Assembly (NCBI RefSeq): GCF_900104515.1
Contig: NZ_FNJL01000001.1
Coordinates: forward strand, 266,616 to 330,615
Direction: 5' to 3'
DNA from: Paracidovorax cattleyae
GTDB lineage: Bacteria; Pseudomonadota; Gammaproteobacteria; Burkholderiales; Burkholderiaceae_C
Length of the DNA: 64,000 nt
The stretch's first letter is position 1. Every line of letters starts with the position of its first letter. A program made the position numbers and the translations under genes. The notes under the pieces are model-generated. The model was not told the DNA's origin. It was given only the letters and a program-made list of their open reading frames with translations, and searched no databases. Below are positions 32,213-42,948 of the stretch, one piece after another.

Positions 32213-33797
32213 GCACGCCCTCCGGATGGTCTTCGCTTGCCCGGCGGCCCAGGTGCGCCTGCACGTCGGCATTCCACAGGCCGCTCATCCACTCGCCGAT
32301 GCGCTCCACCGTGGCGTCGGCCCGGTCGATCGAGGGCGACAGATGCCCCTTGGCGATCACGTGCAGGCGGTCGGAGATCTCGAACAGCTCGTCCAGCTCC
32401 TCGCTCAGCACCAGCACCGCGCATCCCGCGTCGCGCAGCGCCAGGATCTCGCCGCGGATCTGCGCGGCCGCGCCCACGTCCACGCCCCAGGTGGGCTGCG
32501 AGACGATCAAGAGCTTCGGGCCGGCGTCGATCTCGCGGCCCACGATGAATTTCTGCAGGTTGCCGCCGGAGAGCGACTTCGCCGCCGCCTGCGGGCCGCC
32601 GGCCTTCACCTGGAAGCGCTCGATGATGCGGCGCGCCTGCGCGGCCAGCGCTCCGGTGCGCACCCAGCCGCCCGCGCCCACGCAATCGGACCGCGTGAGC
32701 AGCAGGTTGTCCGCCAGGCCCATGGTGGGCACGGCGCCGCGGCCCAGGCGCTCCTCGGGCACGAAATGCAGGCCCAGCGCACGGCGCGCGCGCGGGCCCA
32801 TCCGGCCGGCCGGGCGGCCCGCCACGCGCACCATGGCGGGTGCGGCACGCGTGTCCTCGCCCGAGAGCGCGTAGAGCAGTTCCTTCTGGCCGTTGCCCGA
32901 CACGCCCGCGATGCCGACGACCTCGCCGGCCCGCACGGCAAAGCCGACGTCGATCAGCTCCACCCCGAACGGATCGCCGCGCTGCAGGCAGAGGCCTTCG
33001 ACTTCCAGCACGGCGTCGCCCGTGCGCGCGGGCCGGTGCTGCAGGGCCGGCGGCTCCGCGCCGATCATGAGCCGCGACAGCGAGGCATTCGATTCTTCCA
33101 ACGGGTTGCACACGCCCGTCACCTTGCCGCCGCGCAGCACCGTGCACGCCGTGCACAGCGCGCGGATCTCGTGCAGCTTGTGGCTGATGTAGAGGATGCT
33201 GCAGCCCTCGGCGCTCAGCTGGCGCAGCACCACGAAGAGCTTTTCCACCGCCTGGGGCGTGAGCACCGACGTGGGCTCGTCCAGGATCAGCAGGCGCGGC
33301 GAGGTGAGCAGCGCGCGGATGATCTCCACCCGCTGCATCTCGCCCACCGACAGGGTGTGCACCGGCCGCAGCGGATCGATGTCCAGCCCGTACTGCGCCG
33401 CGGTGCCCTCGATGCGACGCGTGACCTCGGCCAGCGCCAGTCCCTTGTCCAGCCCCAGCCAGACGTTCTCGGCCACCGTGAGGGTGTCGAACAGGCTGAA
33501 ATGCTGGAACACCATCGCGATGCCCAGCTGCCGCGCCTCCTGCGGATTGCGGATGGACACGGGCCGGCCGTCGAACCACACCGCGCCCTCGTCGGGCTTG
33601 ACCGATCCGTAGATGATCTTCATCAGCGTGGACTTGCCGGCACCGTTCTCGCCGAGCACCGCATGCACCTCGCCGGGCTGCACGGTGAGCGACACGCCGC
33701 TGTTGGCCACCACGGCCGGGTAGCGCTTGGTGATGCCCGACAGCTGCAGGCGCGGCGGCGCACCGGCGTCAGCTGGCGGGGAGGGGGGAGCATTCAT
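32199..33797 (-). CDS. nucleoside/purine ABC transporter ATP-binding protein, duplicated domain
   Basis: 532-residue protein with two fused ABC domains. Domain 1 has GENGAGKST, LSVGEMQRVEIIRALL and LILDEPTSVLTP. Domain 2 has the degenerate first loop GVSGNGQKELL, then LSGGNLQKFIVGREI and a weak Walker B, LLIVSQPTWGVD. This is the usual pattern of the YufO/RbsA-type ATPases that serve BMP systems. It is the first gene of the transporter operon. Start at 33797 (MNAPPSPPAD). Confidence 0.95.
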   Translation of the reverse strand: MNAPPSPPADAGAPPRLQLSGITKRYPAVVANSGVSLTVQPGEVHAVLGENGAGKSTLMKIIYGSVKPDEGAVWFDGRPVSIRNPQEARQLGIAMVFQHFSLFDTLTVAENVWLGLDKGLALAEVTRRIEGTAAQYGLDIDPLRPVHTLSVGEMQRVEIIRALLTSPRLLILDEPTSVLTPQAVEKLFVVLRQLSAEGCSILYISHKLHEIRALCTACTVLRGGKVTGVCNPLEESNASLSRLMIGAEPPALQHRPARTGDAVLEVEGLCLQRGDPFGVELIDVGFAVRAGEVVGIAGVSGNGQKELLYALSGEDTRAAPAMVRVAGRPAGRMGPRARRALGLHFVPEERLGRGAVPTMGLADNLLLTRSDCVGAGGWVRTGALAAQARRIIERFQVKAGGPQAAAKSLSGGNLQKFIVGREIDAGPKLLIVSQPTWGVDVGAAAQIRGEILALRDAGCAVLVLSEELDELFEISDRLHVIAKGHLSPSIDRADATVERIGEWMSGLWNADVQAHLGRRASEDHPEGVHAQA

Positions 33798-33960
33798 GCG
33801 GACGATTGTCTCTTGGATTGAATTGGGCGGCGCAGAAAGAAGAGCGCCCGACAGGACCATGCAAGCCCCGTGCCGTGCCGGTGCGCGGAATGCCGACCCG
33901 GCGCCCTCTATCATCCGAAGAGTTCCTGCGGCCTACATCCGGCCTTCCACCGACGACACC

Positions 33961-34449
33961 ATGGTTCTCTCTCCGTACCGCGGTGCGCTGCTGCACCGCT
34001 TCGTCCTGTGCTCGGCCCTGTACGCCGCTGCCGTCCATGCAGGCCCCGCCCCGGACCTGACCCCTGCCCAGGCAGACCAGCGCCGCACGGAAGCCCGCCC
34101 CTACCCCCACGCGCTCGGCCCGGTCCAGGGCATCCGGATCCGCAGCACGCGCTACTTCGATGCCGACAACCGGCCCTGCGCCGCACCGCGCCCGAAGTCC
34201 CGCACGATCACGGCCCGCCACGTGCGGACGTTCCTGCGCAAGGCCGTGCCGGTGTCGCAGATCGACGTGATGAACTATTACGGCGCCTTCGGCGAATGCA
34301 TGAGCGACTGGGTGGACGTATCGTTCGCGGATGGGCGGCGCGTGCGGATGACCTTCGCGGCAGACAGCGGCGTGGCCTACCTCGCGCCGCTGGTGGACGG
34401 GAAGGAGGGCGAGGTGTATTTCTACGTCTGCGAGGACTGCGGCCGCTAG
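33961..34449 (+). CDS. secreted hypothetical protein
   Basis: 162-residue protein with a signal peptide (LHRFVLCSALYAAAVHAG, cleaved near residue 24). The mature region has four cysteines, two of them in the terminal CEDCGR; another pair could form a disulfide. Sequence RSTRYFDADNRPCAAPRPKS and MNYYGAFGECMSDWVDVSF is distinctive, but I recognise no family. It is divergent from the purine ABC operon and 130 bases upstream of xdhA, with no sign of coupling. Confidence 0.75.
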   Translation: MVLSPYRGALLHRFVLCSALYAAAVHAGPAPDLTPAQADQRRTEARPYPHALGPVQGIRIRSTRYFDADNRPCAAPRPKSRTITARHVRTFLRKAVPVSQIDVMNYYGAFGECMSDWVDVSFADGRRVRMTFAADSGVAYLAPLVDGKEGEVYFYVCEDCGR

Positions 34450-34579
34450 CGGGAGTGCGGGTGCTGGCATCGAATTTGCGGTGGCAGGCGGCGCCGGGAC
34501 CGGTTACGCTTCCAATCCATGGCCTCCATGCCTCCGTCTGGTTCCTGGACGCCGGCGCCCGCCCCAGAAAGCCCCGCGA

Positions 34580-36132
<1,553 letters not shown>

Positions 36133-36136
<4 letters not shown>

Positions 36137-38604
36137 ACCGCCGCGACGACACCCTGCCCACCAGCACCGCCCCCGAAGGGCCCCTGAGCCGCGACGCGGA
36201 CGCGGACCCGGTGGCCGCACGCGCCGATGCGGAAGGTGCGGCCGGCCCGATGGCCGGTGAAGCCCCACCGCCCGGCCTGGACGGCACGCCCCGCAGCGCA
36301 CGCCGCGCCGTGGGAGCCTCTTCCATCCACGAGAGCGCCCGCGCCCAGGTGGCGGGCGCGGCGCAGTACATCGACGACCTGCCCGAATGGAAGGGCACGC
36401 TGCACGCGGCGCCCATCCTCTCGCCCGTGGCGCACGGCCGCCTGCGCGGCGTGGATGCCGCGGCGGCCCGAGCCCTGGCCGGCGTGCGCGACATCGTGCT
36501 GGCGGCCGACGTGCCGGGCGACCCGGTGCTCGCCGCCTTCGCGCACGACGAGCCGGTGTTCGCGCAGGACACGGTGCAGTTCGCCGGCCAGGTGGTGGGC
36601 CTCGTGCTGGCCGATACCGTGGCGCAGGCGCGCCGCGCCGCGCGGCTGGTCCAGCTGGATATCGAGGAACTGCCGCCGGTGCTCTCGGTGCACGAGGCGC
36701 TGGCGCAGGAAAGCTACGTGCTGCCGCCCGTCACCGTGCGCCGCGGCGATGCGGCCTCCGCCCTGGCCGCGGCGGCGCACCGCCTGCAGGGCACGCTCGA
36801 AGTGGGCGGCCAGGAGCATTTCTACCTCGAAGGCCAGATCGCCTACGTCCTGCCGCAGGAACAGGGCCAGTGGCAGGTGCATTCGAGCACCCAGCACCCG
36901 GGCGAGGTGCAGCACTGGGTCGCGCATGCGCTGGGCATCGACAGCCACCGCGTCACCGTGTCCTGCCGCCGCATGGGTGGCGGCTTCGGCGGCAAGGAGA
37001 CGCAGGCCGGGCACCTGGCCGTGTGGGCCGCCGTGGCCGCGCGCAAGGCCAGGCGCCCCGTGAAGCTGCGGCTGGACCGCGACGACGACTTCATGGTCAC
37101 GGGCAAGCGCCATCCCTTCGCCTACGACTGGGACGTGGGCTTCGACGGCACCGGGCGCATCCAGGGCCTGCGCCTGCGCATGGCCGTGAACTGCGGCTTC
37201 TCGGCCGACCTCTCCGGCCCCGTGGCCGACCGCGCGGTCTTCCATTGCGACAACGCGTACTTCCTCGAGAACGTGGAGATCGCCTCCTACCGCTGCAGGA
37301 CCCATCTCCAGAGCCACACGGCCTTCCGCGGCTTCGGCGGGCCGCAGGGGGTGATCGCCATCGAGACCATCCTCGGCGACATCGCGCGCGCGCTCAGGCT
37401 GGATCCGCTGGACGTGCGCATGGCCAACCTCTACGGGCTGGAGAACCGCAACGTCACGCACTACCAGATGGCCGTGGAGGACAACGTCCTGCACGACCTG
37501 CTCCCCCGGCTGGAGCAGTCCTCGCAGTACCGCGGGCGGCGCGGGGCCGTGGCGGCCTGGAACGCCCGCCACCCGACGCTCAAGCGCGGCCTCGCCGTCA
37601 CGCCGGTGAAGTTCGGCATCAGCTTCACGGCCACGCTCTTCAACCAGGCCGGCGCGCTGGTGCATGTCTATACCGACGGCAGCGTGCAGGTGAACCACGG
37701 CGGCACCGAGATGGGCCAGGGCCTGCACACCAAGGTGGCGCAGATCGTGGCCGACGAACTGGGCGTGCCGCTCGACCGGGTGCTGGTCACCGCAAGCGAC
37801 ACCAGCAAGGTGCCCAACGCCAGCGCCACCGCGGCGTCGAGCGGCACCGACCTCAATGGCCGTGCGGCGCAGTTCGCCGCGCGCCACGTGCGCGACAACC
37901 TCGCCGCCTTCGTCGCGGGGCTGGACCACTGCGGCGCGGGCGCGGTGCATTTCGAGAACGGCCGGATCACCTCGCCGAAGCGCTCGCATGCATGGCGCGA
38001 CGTGGTGCAGGCCGCCTACGCCAACCGCATCCAGCTCTGGAGCGACGGCTTCTACCGCACGCCCAAAATCCACTACGACAAGACGACGCTCACCGGGCGC
38101 CCGTTCTACTACTTCGCCTACGGCGCGGCCTGCACCGAGGTGGCGATCGACACGCTCACCGGAGAGAGCCGCGTGCTCGCCGTGGACATCCTCCACGACG
38201 CGGGCCGCAGCATCAACCCCGCCATCGACATCGGCCAGATCGAGGGTGGCTTCGTGCAGGGCATGGGCTGGCTCACCACCGAGCAGCTCGTCTGGGACGG
38301 CCGGGGCCGGCTCGCGACGCACGCACCCAGCACCTACAAGATCCCCGCCACGGGCGACATCCCGACCCATTTCCGGGTGGACCTGTGGCACGAAGCCAAC
38401 CGCGAGGACAACGTGGGCGGTAGCAAGGCCGTGGGCGAGCCGCCCTTCATGCTGGCCGTGAGCGTCTATGAAGCGCTGCGGGATGCGGTGGCCGCAGCAC
38501 GCGCGCAGGCACCGAAGGGCACCTCGGCGGACAGCCCCGTGCACCTGGTGTCGCCGGCCACGGCCGAGAACGTGCTGCGCGCGCTGGGCGGCGTGGCGGA
38601 CTGA
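36133..38604 (+). CDS. xdhB: xanthine dehydrogenase large molybdenum subunit
   Basis: 823-residue molybdopterin subunit. Active-site sequence is visible: GQEHFYLEGQIAYVLPQE, RMGGGFGGKE, TAFRGFGGPQGV, GGTEMGQGLHTK, and the catalytic Glu in SKAVGEPPF near residue 770. The first ~55 residues are an Ala/Pro/Asp-rich extension before the conserved SSIHESARAQVAGAAQY; translation might begin later, but the ATGA overlap with xdhA favours 36133. Maturation factor XdhC is encoded 13.7 kb away (52.3-53.2 kb). Confidence 0.97.
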
Positions 38605-38618
38605 CCGGGCGCCATCCC

Positions 38619-38939
38619 TCAGGGCGCCGCCGGGCCGGCGCGCTGTAAGGAACGCAACTGCCAGGCCCGAGCCTCCGCCTCCCGGCCGTGGATCTGCAGA
38701 TACCTGCCATAGGTCCGCTGCGCCGCGCTTTCGCCCCGCTCCGCGCGCTCGCGCACCTGCATCAGGCACAGGCCGTGCAGCGTGGCTGCCTCCTGCCGGG
38801 GGCAGGTGCGGGCGCTGTCGATCCACCACCAGCCCGTCCATGCCCCGAACACCGACAGGAAGGTGAGCAGGAACTTCGCGCCACTGCCGCGCCGCAGCCA
38901 CCACGCCGCCATCGCCTGCGTCCCCTGCCCTGCTGCCAT
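38619..38939 (-). CDS. short membrane-anchored paralogue of the adjacent protein (truncated copy, candidate immunity protein)
   Basis: 106-residue protein with one transmembrane segment (about residues 22-40, Trp-rich WTGWWWIDSAR). After it comes CPRQEAATLHGLCLMQVRER, then AERGESAAQRTYGRYLQIHG, a short Sel1/TPR-like helix pair. About half of the residues align with residues 15-90 of the gene just upstream, so it is a tandem duplicate lacking the C-terminal ~140 residues. It starts one base after that gene's stop. Candidate immunity or inhibitor protein for the caspase-like product of the operon; inferred from gene order only. Confidence 0.7.
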   Translation of the reverse strand: MAAGQGTQAMAAWWLRRGSGAKFLLTFLSVFGAWTGWWWIDSARTCPRQEAATLHGLCLMQVRERAERGESAAQRTYGRYLQIHGREAEARAWQLRSLQRAGPAAP

Positions 38940-38940
38940 G

Positions 38941-39645
38941 TCAGCGCTCCAGCGCATCCAGCTCGCGCGACAGCGCATCCAGGTCCGCCTGGCGCACCGG
39001 CATGAATTCGCTGAGCATGTCGGCGATGGGCGGTGGATGGGCGACATCCTGCGCGCACAGCGCCAGGTTCGACCGGATGGCGCGCCGCGTCGCCGGAGCG
39101 ACGCGGTGGCCGGTGTCCCGGGCTGCACGCAGGTAGTGCCCCAGCGAAAGATAGGCGCACTGCGTGAGCAGCGGAATCTGCGCCGCGGCCTTGTCCAGGT
39201 CGAACGCGCCGCAGCGCTGGTGGGTGTAGAGCTGCAGCAGCCGCAGGTGGGCATCGGGGCTGTCCGACGCCACGCGCTGCATGATGGCTTCGACCGTGCG
39301 CGCCTCGAAGCCGGGTATGCGGTCGCAGTAGCCGATCATGTTGTCGTGCAGCTCAACCCCTTTCCTGGCGCCGTGCATGGCGCGAAGCTGCCAGCCGTTC
39401 CCCTCCTGCTTCCGGTCTTCCCCTTCGAGATAATTGCCGTAGATCCATTGGGCCAGCACCTCGCCCTGCTCGGCACTGTCACGGATCTGGATCAGGCAAA
39501 TGCCACGCAACGTGAATTCGTCCTGGCGATCACAACGCGCGCTGTCGGCCCACCACCATGCCGTCCAGGCGCCTGCCAGCATGAACAAGGCCAGGAGCAG
39601 TTTGGCAGCCAGGGAAGACTTCTTCCACCAGAGGAATATCTTCAT
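38941..39645 (-). CDS. membrane-anchored Sel1/TPR-like protein, candidate immunity partner
   Basis: 234-residue protein. A basic N-terminus (MKIFLWWKKS) precedes one transmembrane helix (about 14-33), so most of the protein should face the periplasm. Two cysteines (38 and 50) may be disulfide-bonded. The rest looks helical, with repeats such as SAEQGEVLAQWIYGNYLEGE and SPDAHLRLLQLYTHQRCGAF, like Sel1-type solenoids. Its start overlaps the stop of the caspase-like gene (ATGA at 39645). The next gene is a shortened paralogue. No named family is recognised. Confidence 0.8.
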   Translation of the reverse strand: MKIFLWWKKSSLAAKLLLALFMLAGAWTAWWWADSARCDRQDEFTLRGICLIQIRDSAEQGEVLAQWIYGNYLEGEDRKQEGNGWQLRAMHGARKGVELHDNMIGYCDRIPGFEARTVEAIMQRVASDSPDAHLRLLQLYTHQRCGAFDLDKAAAQIPLLTQCAYLSLGHYLRAARDTGHRVAPATRRAIRSNLALCAQDVAHPPPIADMLSEFMPVRQADLDALSRELDALER

Positions 39646-40304
39646 GGTTTTTTCATCAACACATCTGCCAGCGGACCTTTGACGAGTTCGCCACCGTCAC
39701 GTGGAGAGGTCCGGGTGATGGCAATCGGCTTCCCATCCGGCCCCCAGGTACGCCAGCGCCCGGGACGGAACAGATCCGGGAAAGGCAGTCCAGCCAGTAC
39801 GCCCGGCAGCTTCTCGAAAGCGCCCTGACCGATCGCCGTGCCCCCCATTGCGTAGTTCCAGGTGGTCGTGGTCGGGGCTGTGACGAATGTACGCAGTGCC
39901 ACTGCCAGGGAGCTCGAAATACCGTCCGAGTCAGCGCCAGCATTGCATGCATCGATCATGATGGGCTGCCCATGCCATATTCCGCTGCGGTGGATGAGAT
40001 CCACGATGATTCCCTGCCGCGTTACCCCTTGAAGGCTGTTCGACCGTGCGTGGGCAAAAATGTAAACGTATCCGGGAACGCCTCTTTCTCTAAGGCCGGA
40101 CAGGTACAGAGCCTTGTCCGAAGGCTGGATCAGGATGATTTTTCTCCGCACCCGGTCCACGGTCGCGATTTTCTTCACGATGGTCTTGGAAGCATCCAGA
40201 CTCTGAAAAACCAGCTTGGGCAACCCCTTCCCCGGCCCATGCTGGATACGCCCCTCCTCGACGGGCTCTGCAGGCTCCTCCCGAAGCCAGTACGCAAGCG
40301 ACAT
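39642..40304 (-). CDS. caspase-like (His/Cys dyad) small protein, candidate effector
   Basis: 220-residue protein with the hallmark spacing of the caspase/CHAT clan: a hydrophobic strand ending in His85 (GYVYIFAHARSNS) and a second strand ending in Asp-Ala-Cys120 (PIMIDACNAG), 35 residues apart. No signal peptide, transmembrane helix or fused N-terminal domain is seen; it is far shorter than metacaspases. A strong GGAGGA site precedes the ATG at 40304, so it is a complete gene, not a fragment. It is less GC-rich than its neighbours. It is translationally coupled to two paralogous membrane-anchored proteins. I infer a cysteine-protease-like effector with cognate protection; a catalytically different role is possible. 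Confidence 0.72.
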   Translation of the reverse strand: MSLAYWLREEPAEPVEEGRIQHGPGKGLPKLVFQSLDASKTIVKKIATVDRVRRKIILIQPSDKALYLSGLRERGVPGYVYIFAHARSNSLQGVTRQGIIVDLIHRSGIWHGQPIMIDACNAGADSDGISSSLAVALRTFVTAPTTTTWNYAMGGTAIGQGAFEKLPGVLAGLPFPDLFRPGRWRTWGPDGKPIAITRTSPRDGGELVKGPLADVLMKKP

Positions 40305-40528
40305 TCTTTGGATTCCTCCCTGTGGCGCACGCCGCGGCAGCGGTGCTGCCGGCTCCCTGCCGGCGCCATCACGGGCGCCCGGCGTGCGGCACGCACTATG
40401 CCCGACGGAGCCGCCGTTGCCGATGCCGCAGCCGCCCGCGTTCCGAAGAACAGAATGTTGCCACAGCCGTCATGGACAAGACGGCCACTCCGCGGTAGTG
40501 CTCGGGAGGCCCCGCTGACGCGCCCCGG

Positions 40529-42754
40529 TCAGGCCTGCACGTTGCCGTCCGCCGGGGTGCTCTCGTGCGGGTGTTCGGGCCGCAGCCACCGCACCTCGAC
40601 GCGGTTGCGGCCCGCGCGCTTGGCCTCGTAGCAGGCCATGTCGGCCGCGTGCAGCACGGTGGGCACGTCGTAGGCGTCCCCATCCAGCGGCACGAGCCCG
40701 ATGCTCACGCCCAGCGTGTACGTGCGGCCGGCATAGGCCGGCTCCCAGGCATGCACGGCCGCGCAGAGCTGGGTGGCGATCGCCACGCCGCGCGGCAGGG
40801 CGCAGCCGGGCAGCACCACCGCGAATTCGTCACCGCCCAGCCGGGCGGCCCACCCCACGTGCCGCACCTGCGTCTCGATGAGCCGGCCCACGTGGCGCAG
40901 CACGTCGTCGCCTGCGTCGTGCCCGGCGATCGCATTCACCACCGTGAAATGGTCGAGATCGAGAAACAGCAGCACGCCCTCTTCTGGTGCAGCAGCGGGC
41001 ACCACGGCGTCCGCGTGGCCTTCGGGGTCCTGCAGCGAATCCAGAGGCAATGCACCATTCCGAACCACCGGACGCACCACCATGGAGAGTTTCGCACGAC
41101 CCGCCAGCAGGGCGTGCAGGCGCTGCTGGAACGCTTCGCGGTTGGCGAGCTGCGTGAGGGGATCGTGCCCCGCGGGCCAGTCCTGTTGCCGCCGCGCCTC
41201 GCGCGCCGCTGTCAGGTCCTCCAGCATCCACACGGTACCGCCGCCTTCCGCCACGGCGCCGTCGCGCACGGCCCGGCCGAGCACCCGCGCCCAAACCGCG
41301 CCGCCGTCCTTGCGGACGAAGCAGACATCGCCGTCGAAGGCGCCGTGCGCGGCGAACTCGGCACGCACGCGCCGGCCCACTTCGGCATAGGCTGCATCGC
41401 TGGCATAGAGCAGCCGCGCGGGCTGACCCTGCAGTTCATGCGGTTCGTAGCCGAGCAGGCGGCAGGCCTCCAGCCCGACGACCATCACGTGCCCGGCGCG
41501 GGTGATGACGATGCCGGCGGGCGCATGGTCCAGCACGGCCTGGAACTGGTCCTGCAGCACGCCCGCCCGGTGCTGCGCCAGGCGGCAGTCGTCCACCAGC
41601 GCGCGGCAGACCTGCGCGAGGGCGTCCACCTCGCCTGCGCCGGACGGCCAGGGGGCGTCGTCGGCGATGCCGGCGGGACGGGCGCGCGCCACGCGGCGGC
41701 ACAGCCGTGCCAGGGGCTGGGCCAGCACGGCGATGGCGATGGCCGCGAGCAGCGCCGCGCAGGCCGTGGCGGCCGCGGCACGCACCAGCCCGCGCTGGCC
41801 GCCGCCGGCCAGCAGGTCCAGGTCCGAGGCGCGTGCGTCGCTCACACGCGCCACCAGCCACTGGGGCAGCGGCACGCCCGCCACGCTCACGAGCTGCCCG
41901 CCCACCACCTCCGAGAATCCGCGCCCCGCGACCGCCGCCTGTCCGCCCTGCAGCGCCCGCTCGTACACCTGCGACAGCCCCGCCTCGTTGCGCACCAGCC
42001 CGAGCACGCGGGCCGTATCCGGGTGCGCGAGGATGGCGCCGTCGCGCGAGAAGACCACCAGCGTCGAACCGGCCCGTGCCGGCAGCGCCATCGACGGCGG
42101 CAGCAGGCCCTGCGACTGCAGCCGCAGCGTGCCGGCGAGCGCGCCCTGCACCCCGCCGTCCTCGGCCGCGCGCAGTGGCAGGCTGAACATGATGCGCGCG
42201 TCGGCAGGACCGTTGCCGATCACGCCGGACACGAGCGGCTTGCCCTCCAGCAAGGTGCGCCGCAGTTGGTCGCGCTCGGCGGGATCCAGCTGCGCGCCGG
42301 GGTGCAGCCGCCCGTTCTGCCAGTACAGGCCGAGGCTGCCGTCCTGCCGCGCGATCTGCAGGGCATCGAAGAAACGCGCCGCGGGCAGCCCCTGTCCGAG
42401 CAGGGCGTCGAGCGCGCCCGGCGAATCGGGCAGCGGCGTGGGAATGCTCTCGGCCAGCGCGGCCAGCACGCGCTGGTTCTGCTCGATCTTGCTGGACAGC
42501 AGCAGCGCTATCGCCTCGACCTCGTCGGTCTGCCGCTCCATCAGGCGCTCCAGCGCCTCGTGCTGCGCGGAGCGCGCCACCAGCCAGGCAGTCAGCCCTC
42601 CGGCCAGCAGCACGGCAGCCACGGCGGCGGCGATCATGCGCAGCACCAGCGGGCCGGGCATGTGCCAGTGCGCCTCGCGCCCGTCGTGCACCGTGGCGAA
42701 GGCACGCAGGCGCCCGCGCCCGGCCGCCGCAGGCGGAGCGGGCGGCGCGCTCAT
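40529..42754 (-). CDS. membrane diguanylate cyclase (sensor-PAS-GGDEF)
   Basis: 741-residue cyclic-di-GMP synthase. An N-terminal transmembrane helix (about 37-60) and a second (about 330-352) bracket a ~270-residue periplasmic sensor. A PAS domain follows (VLDHAPAGIVITRAGHVM), then the GGDEF domain with FLDLDHF and an intact LGGDEFAVVL. The residues normally forming the RxxD inhibitory site read RHVG, so product feedback inhibition is probably absent. An unusual insert of ~40 residues separates the first GGDEF helix (ANREAFQQRLHAL) from LLFLDLDHF. The gene stands alone upstream of the caspase-like operon, with a 224-bp gap. Confidence 0.92.
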   Translation of the reverse strand: MSAPPAPPAAAGRGRLRAFATVHDGREAHWHMPGPLVLRMIAAAVAAVLLAGGLTAWLVARSAQHEALERLMERQTDEVEAIALLLSSKIEQNQRVLAALAESIPTPLPDSPGALDALLGQGLPAARFFDALQIARQDGSLGLYWQNGRLHPGAQLDPAERDQLRRTLLEGKPLVSGVIGNGPADARIMFSLPLRAAEDGGVQGALAGTLRLQSQGLLPPSMALPARAGSTLVVFSRDGAILAHPDTARVLGLVRNEAGLSQVYERALQGGQAAVAGRGFSEVVGGQLVSVAGVPLPQWLVARVSDARASDLDLLAGGGQRGLVRAAAATACAALLAAIAIAVLAQPLARLCRRVARARPAGIADDAPWPSGAGEVDALAQVCRALVDDCRLAQHRAGVLQDQFQAVLDHAPAGIVITRAGHVMVVGLEACRLLGYEPHELQGQPARLLYASDAAYAEVGRRVRAEFAAHGAFDGDVCFVRKDGGAVWARVLGRAVRDGAVAEGGGTVWMLEDLTAAREARRQQDWPAGHDPLTQLANREAFQQRLHALLAGRAKLSMVVRPVVRNGALPLDSLQDPEGHADAVVPAAAPEEGVLLFLDLDHFTVVNAIAGHDAGDDVLRHVGRLIETQVRHVGWAARLGGDEFAVVLPGCALPRGVAIATQLCAAVHAWEPAYAGRTYTLGVSIGLVPLDGDAYDVPTVLHAADMACYEAKRAGRNRVEVRWLRPEHPHESTPADGNVQA

Positions 42755-42906
42755 GCGCGCCCCACGTTCTGCGCGGGAATCGGCCGGGAACAGCGGGGGC
42801 GGGACATGCGGAGCGGTCGGTTCGTTGCAGGGATGCACACCCGGGACAGGCCGGGCCCTTGCAAACGAATATACGCAGCGCTCCGCCGGACGGCTTTGGG
42901 TAGAAC

Positions 42907-42925
42907 CCCGGGGGGCGACCCCGGG
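42907..42925. terminator. hairpin downstream of the FAD oxidase gene
   Basis: A 7-bp perfect stem CCCGGGG/CCCCGGG with a 5-base loop lies 24 bases after the stop of the FAD oxidase on the minus strand. There is no U tract, so termination is only suggested by position. Confidence 0.35.
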
Positions 42926-42948
42926 AGAACCCCGATGGCGCCCCGGCT

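Noticed and set aside
34450..34579. A purine-responsive riboswitch or TGCATACA-type element upstream of xdhA
   Set aside because: I could not find the core element or a recognisable purine riboswitch in this stretch.
40305..40528. A small gene in the gap between the caspase-like gene and the GGDEF gene
   Set aside because: Frames here are short, Arg-rich and without ribosome sites; no repeat or RNA structure stood out.
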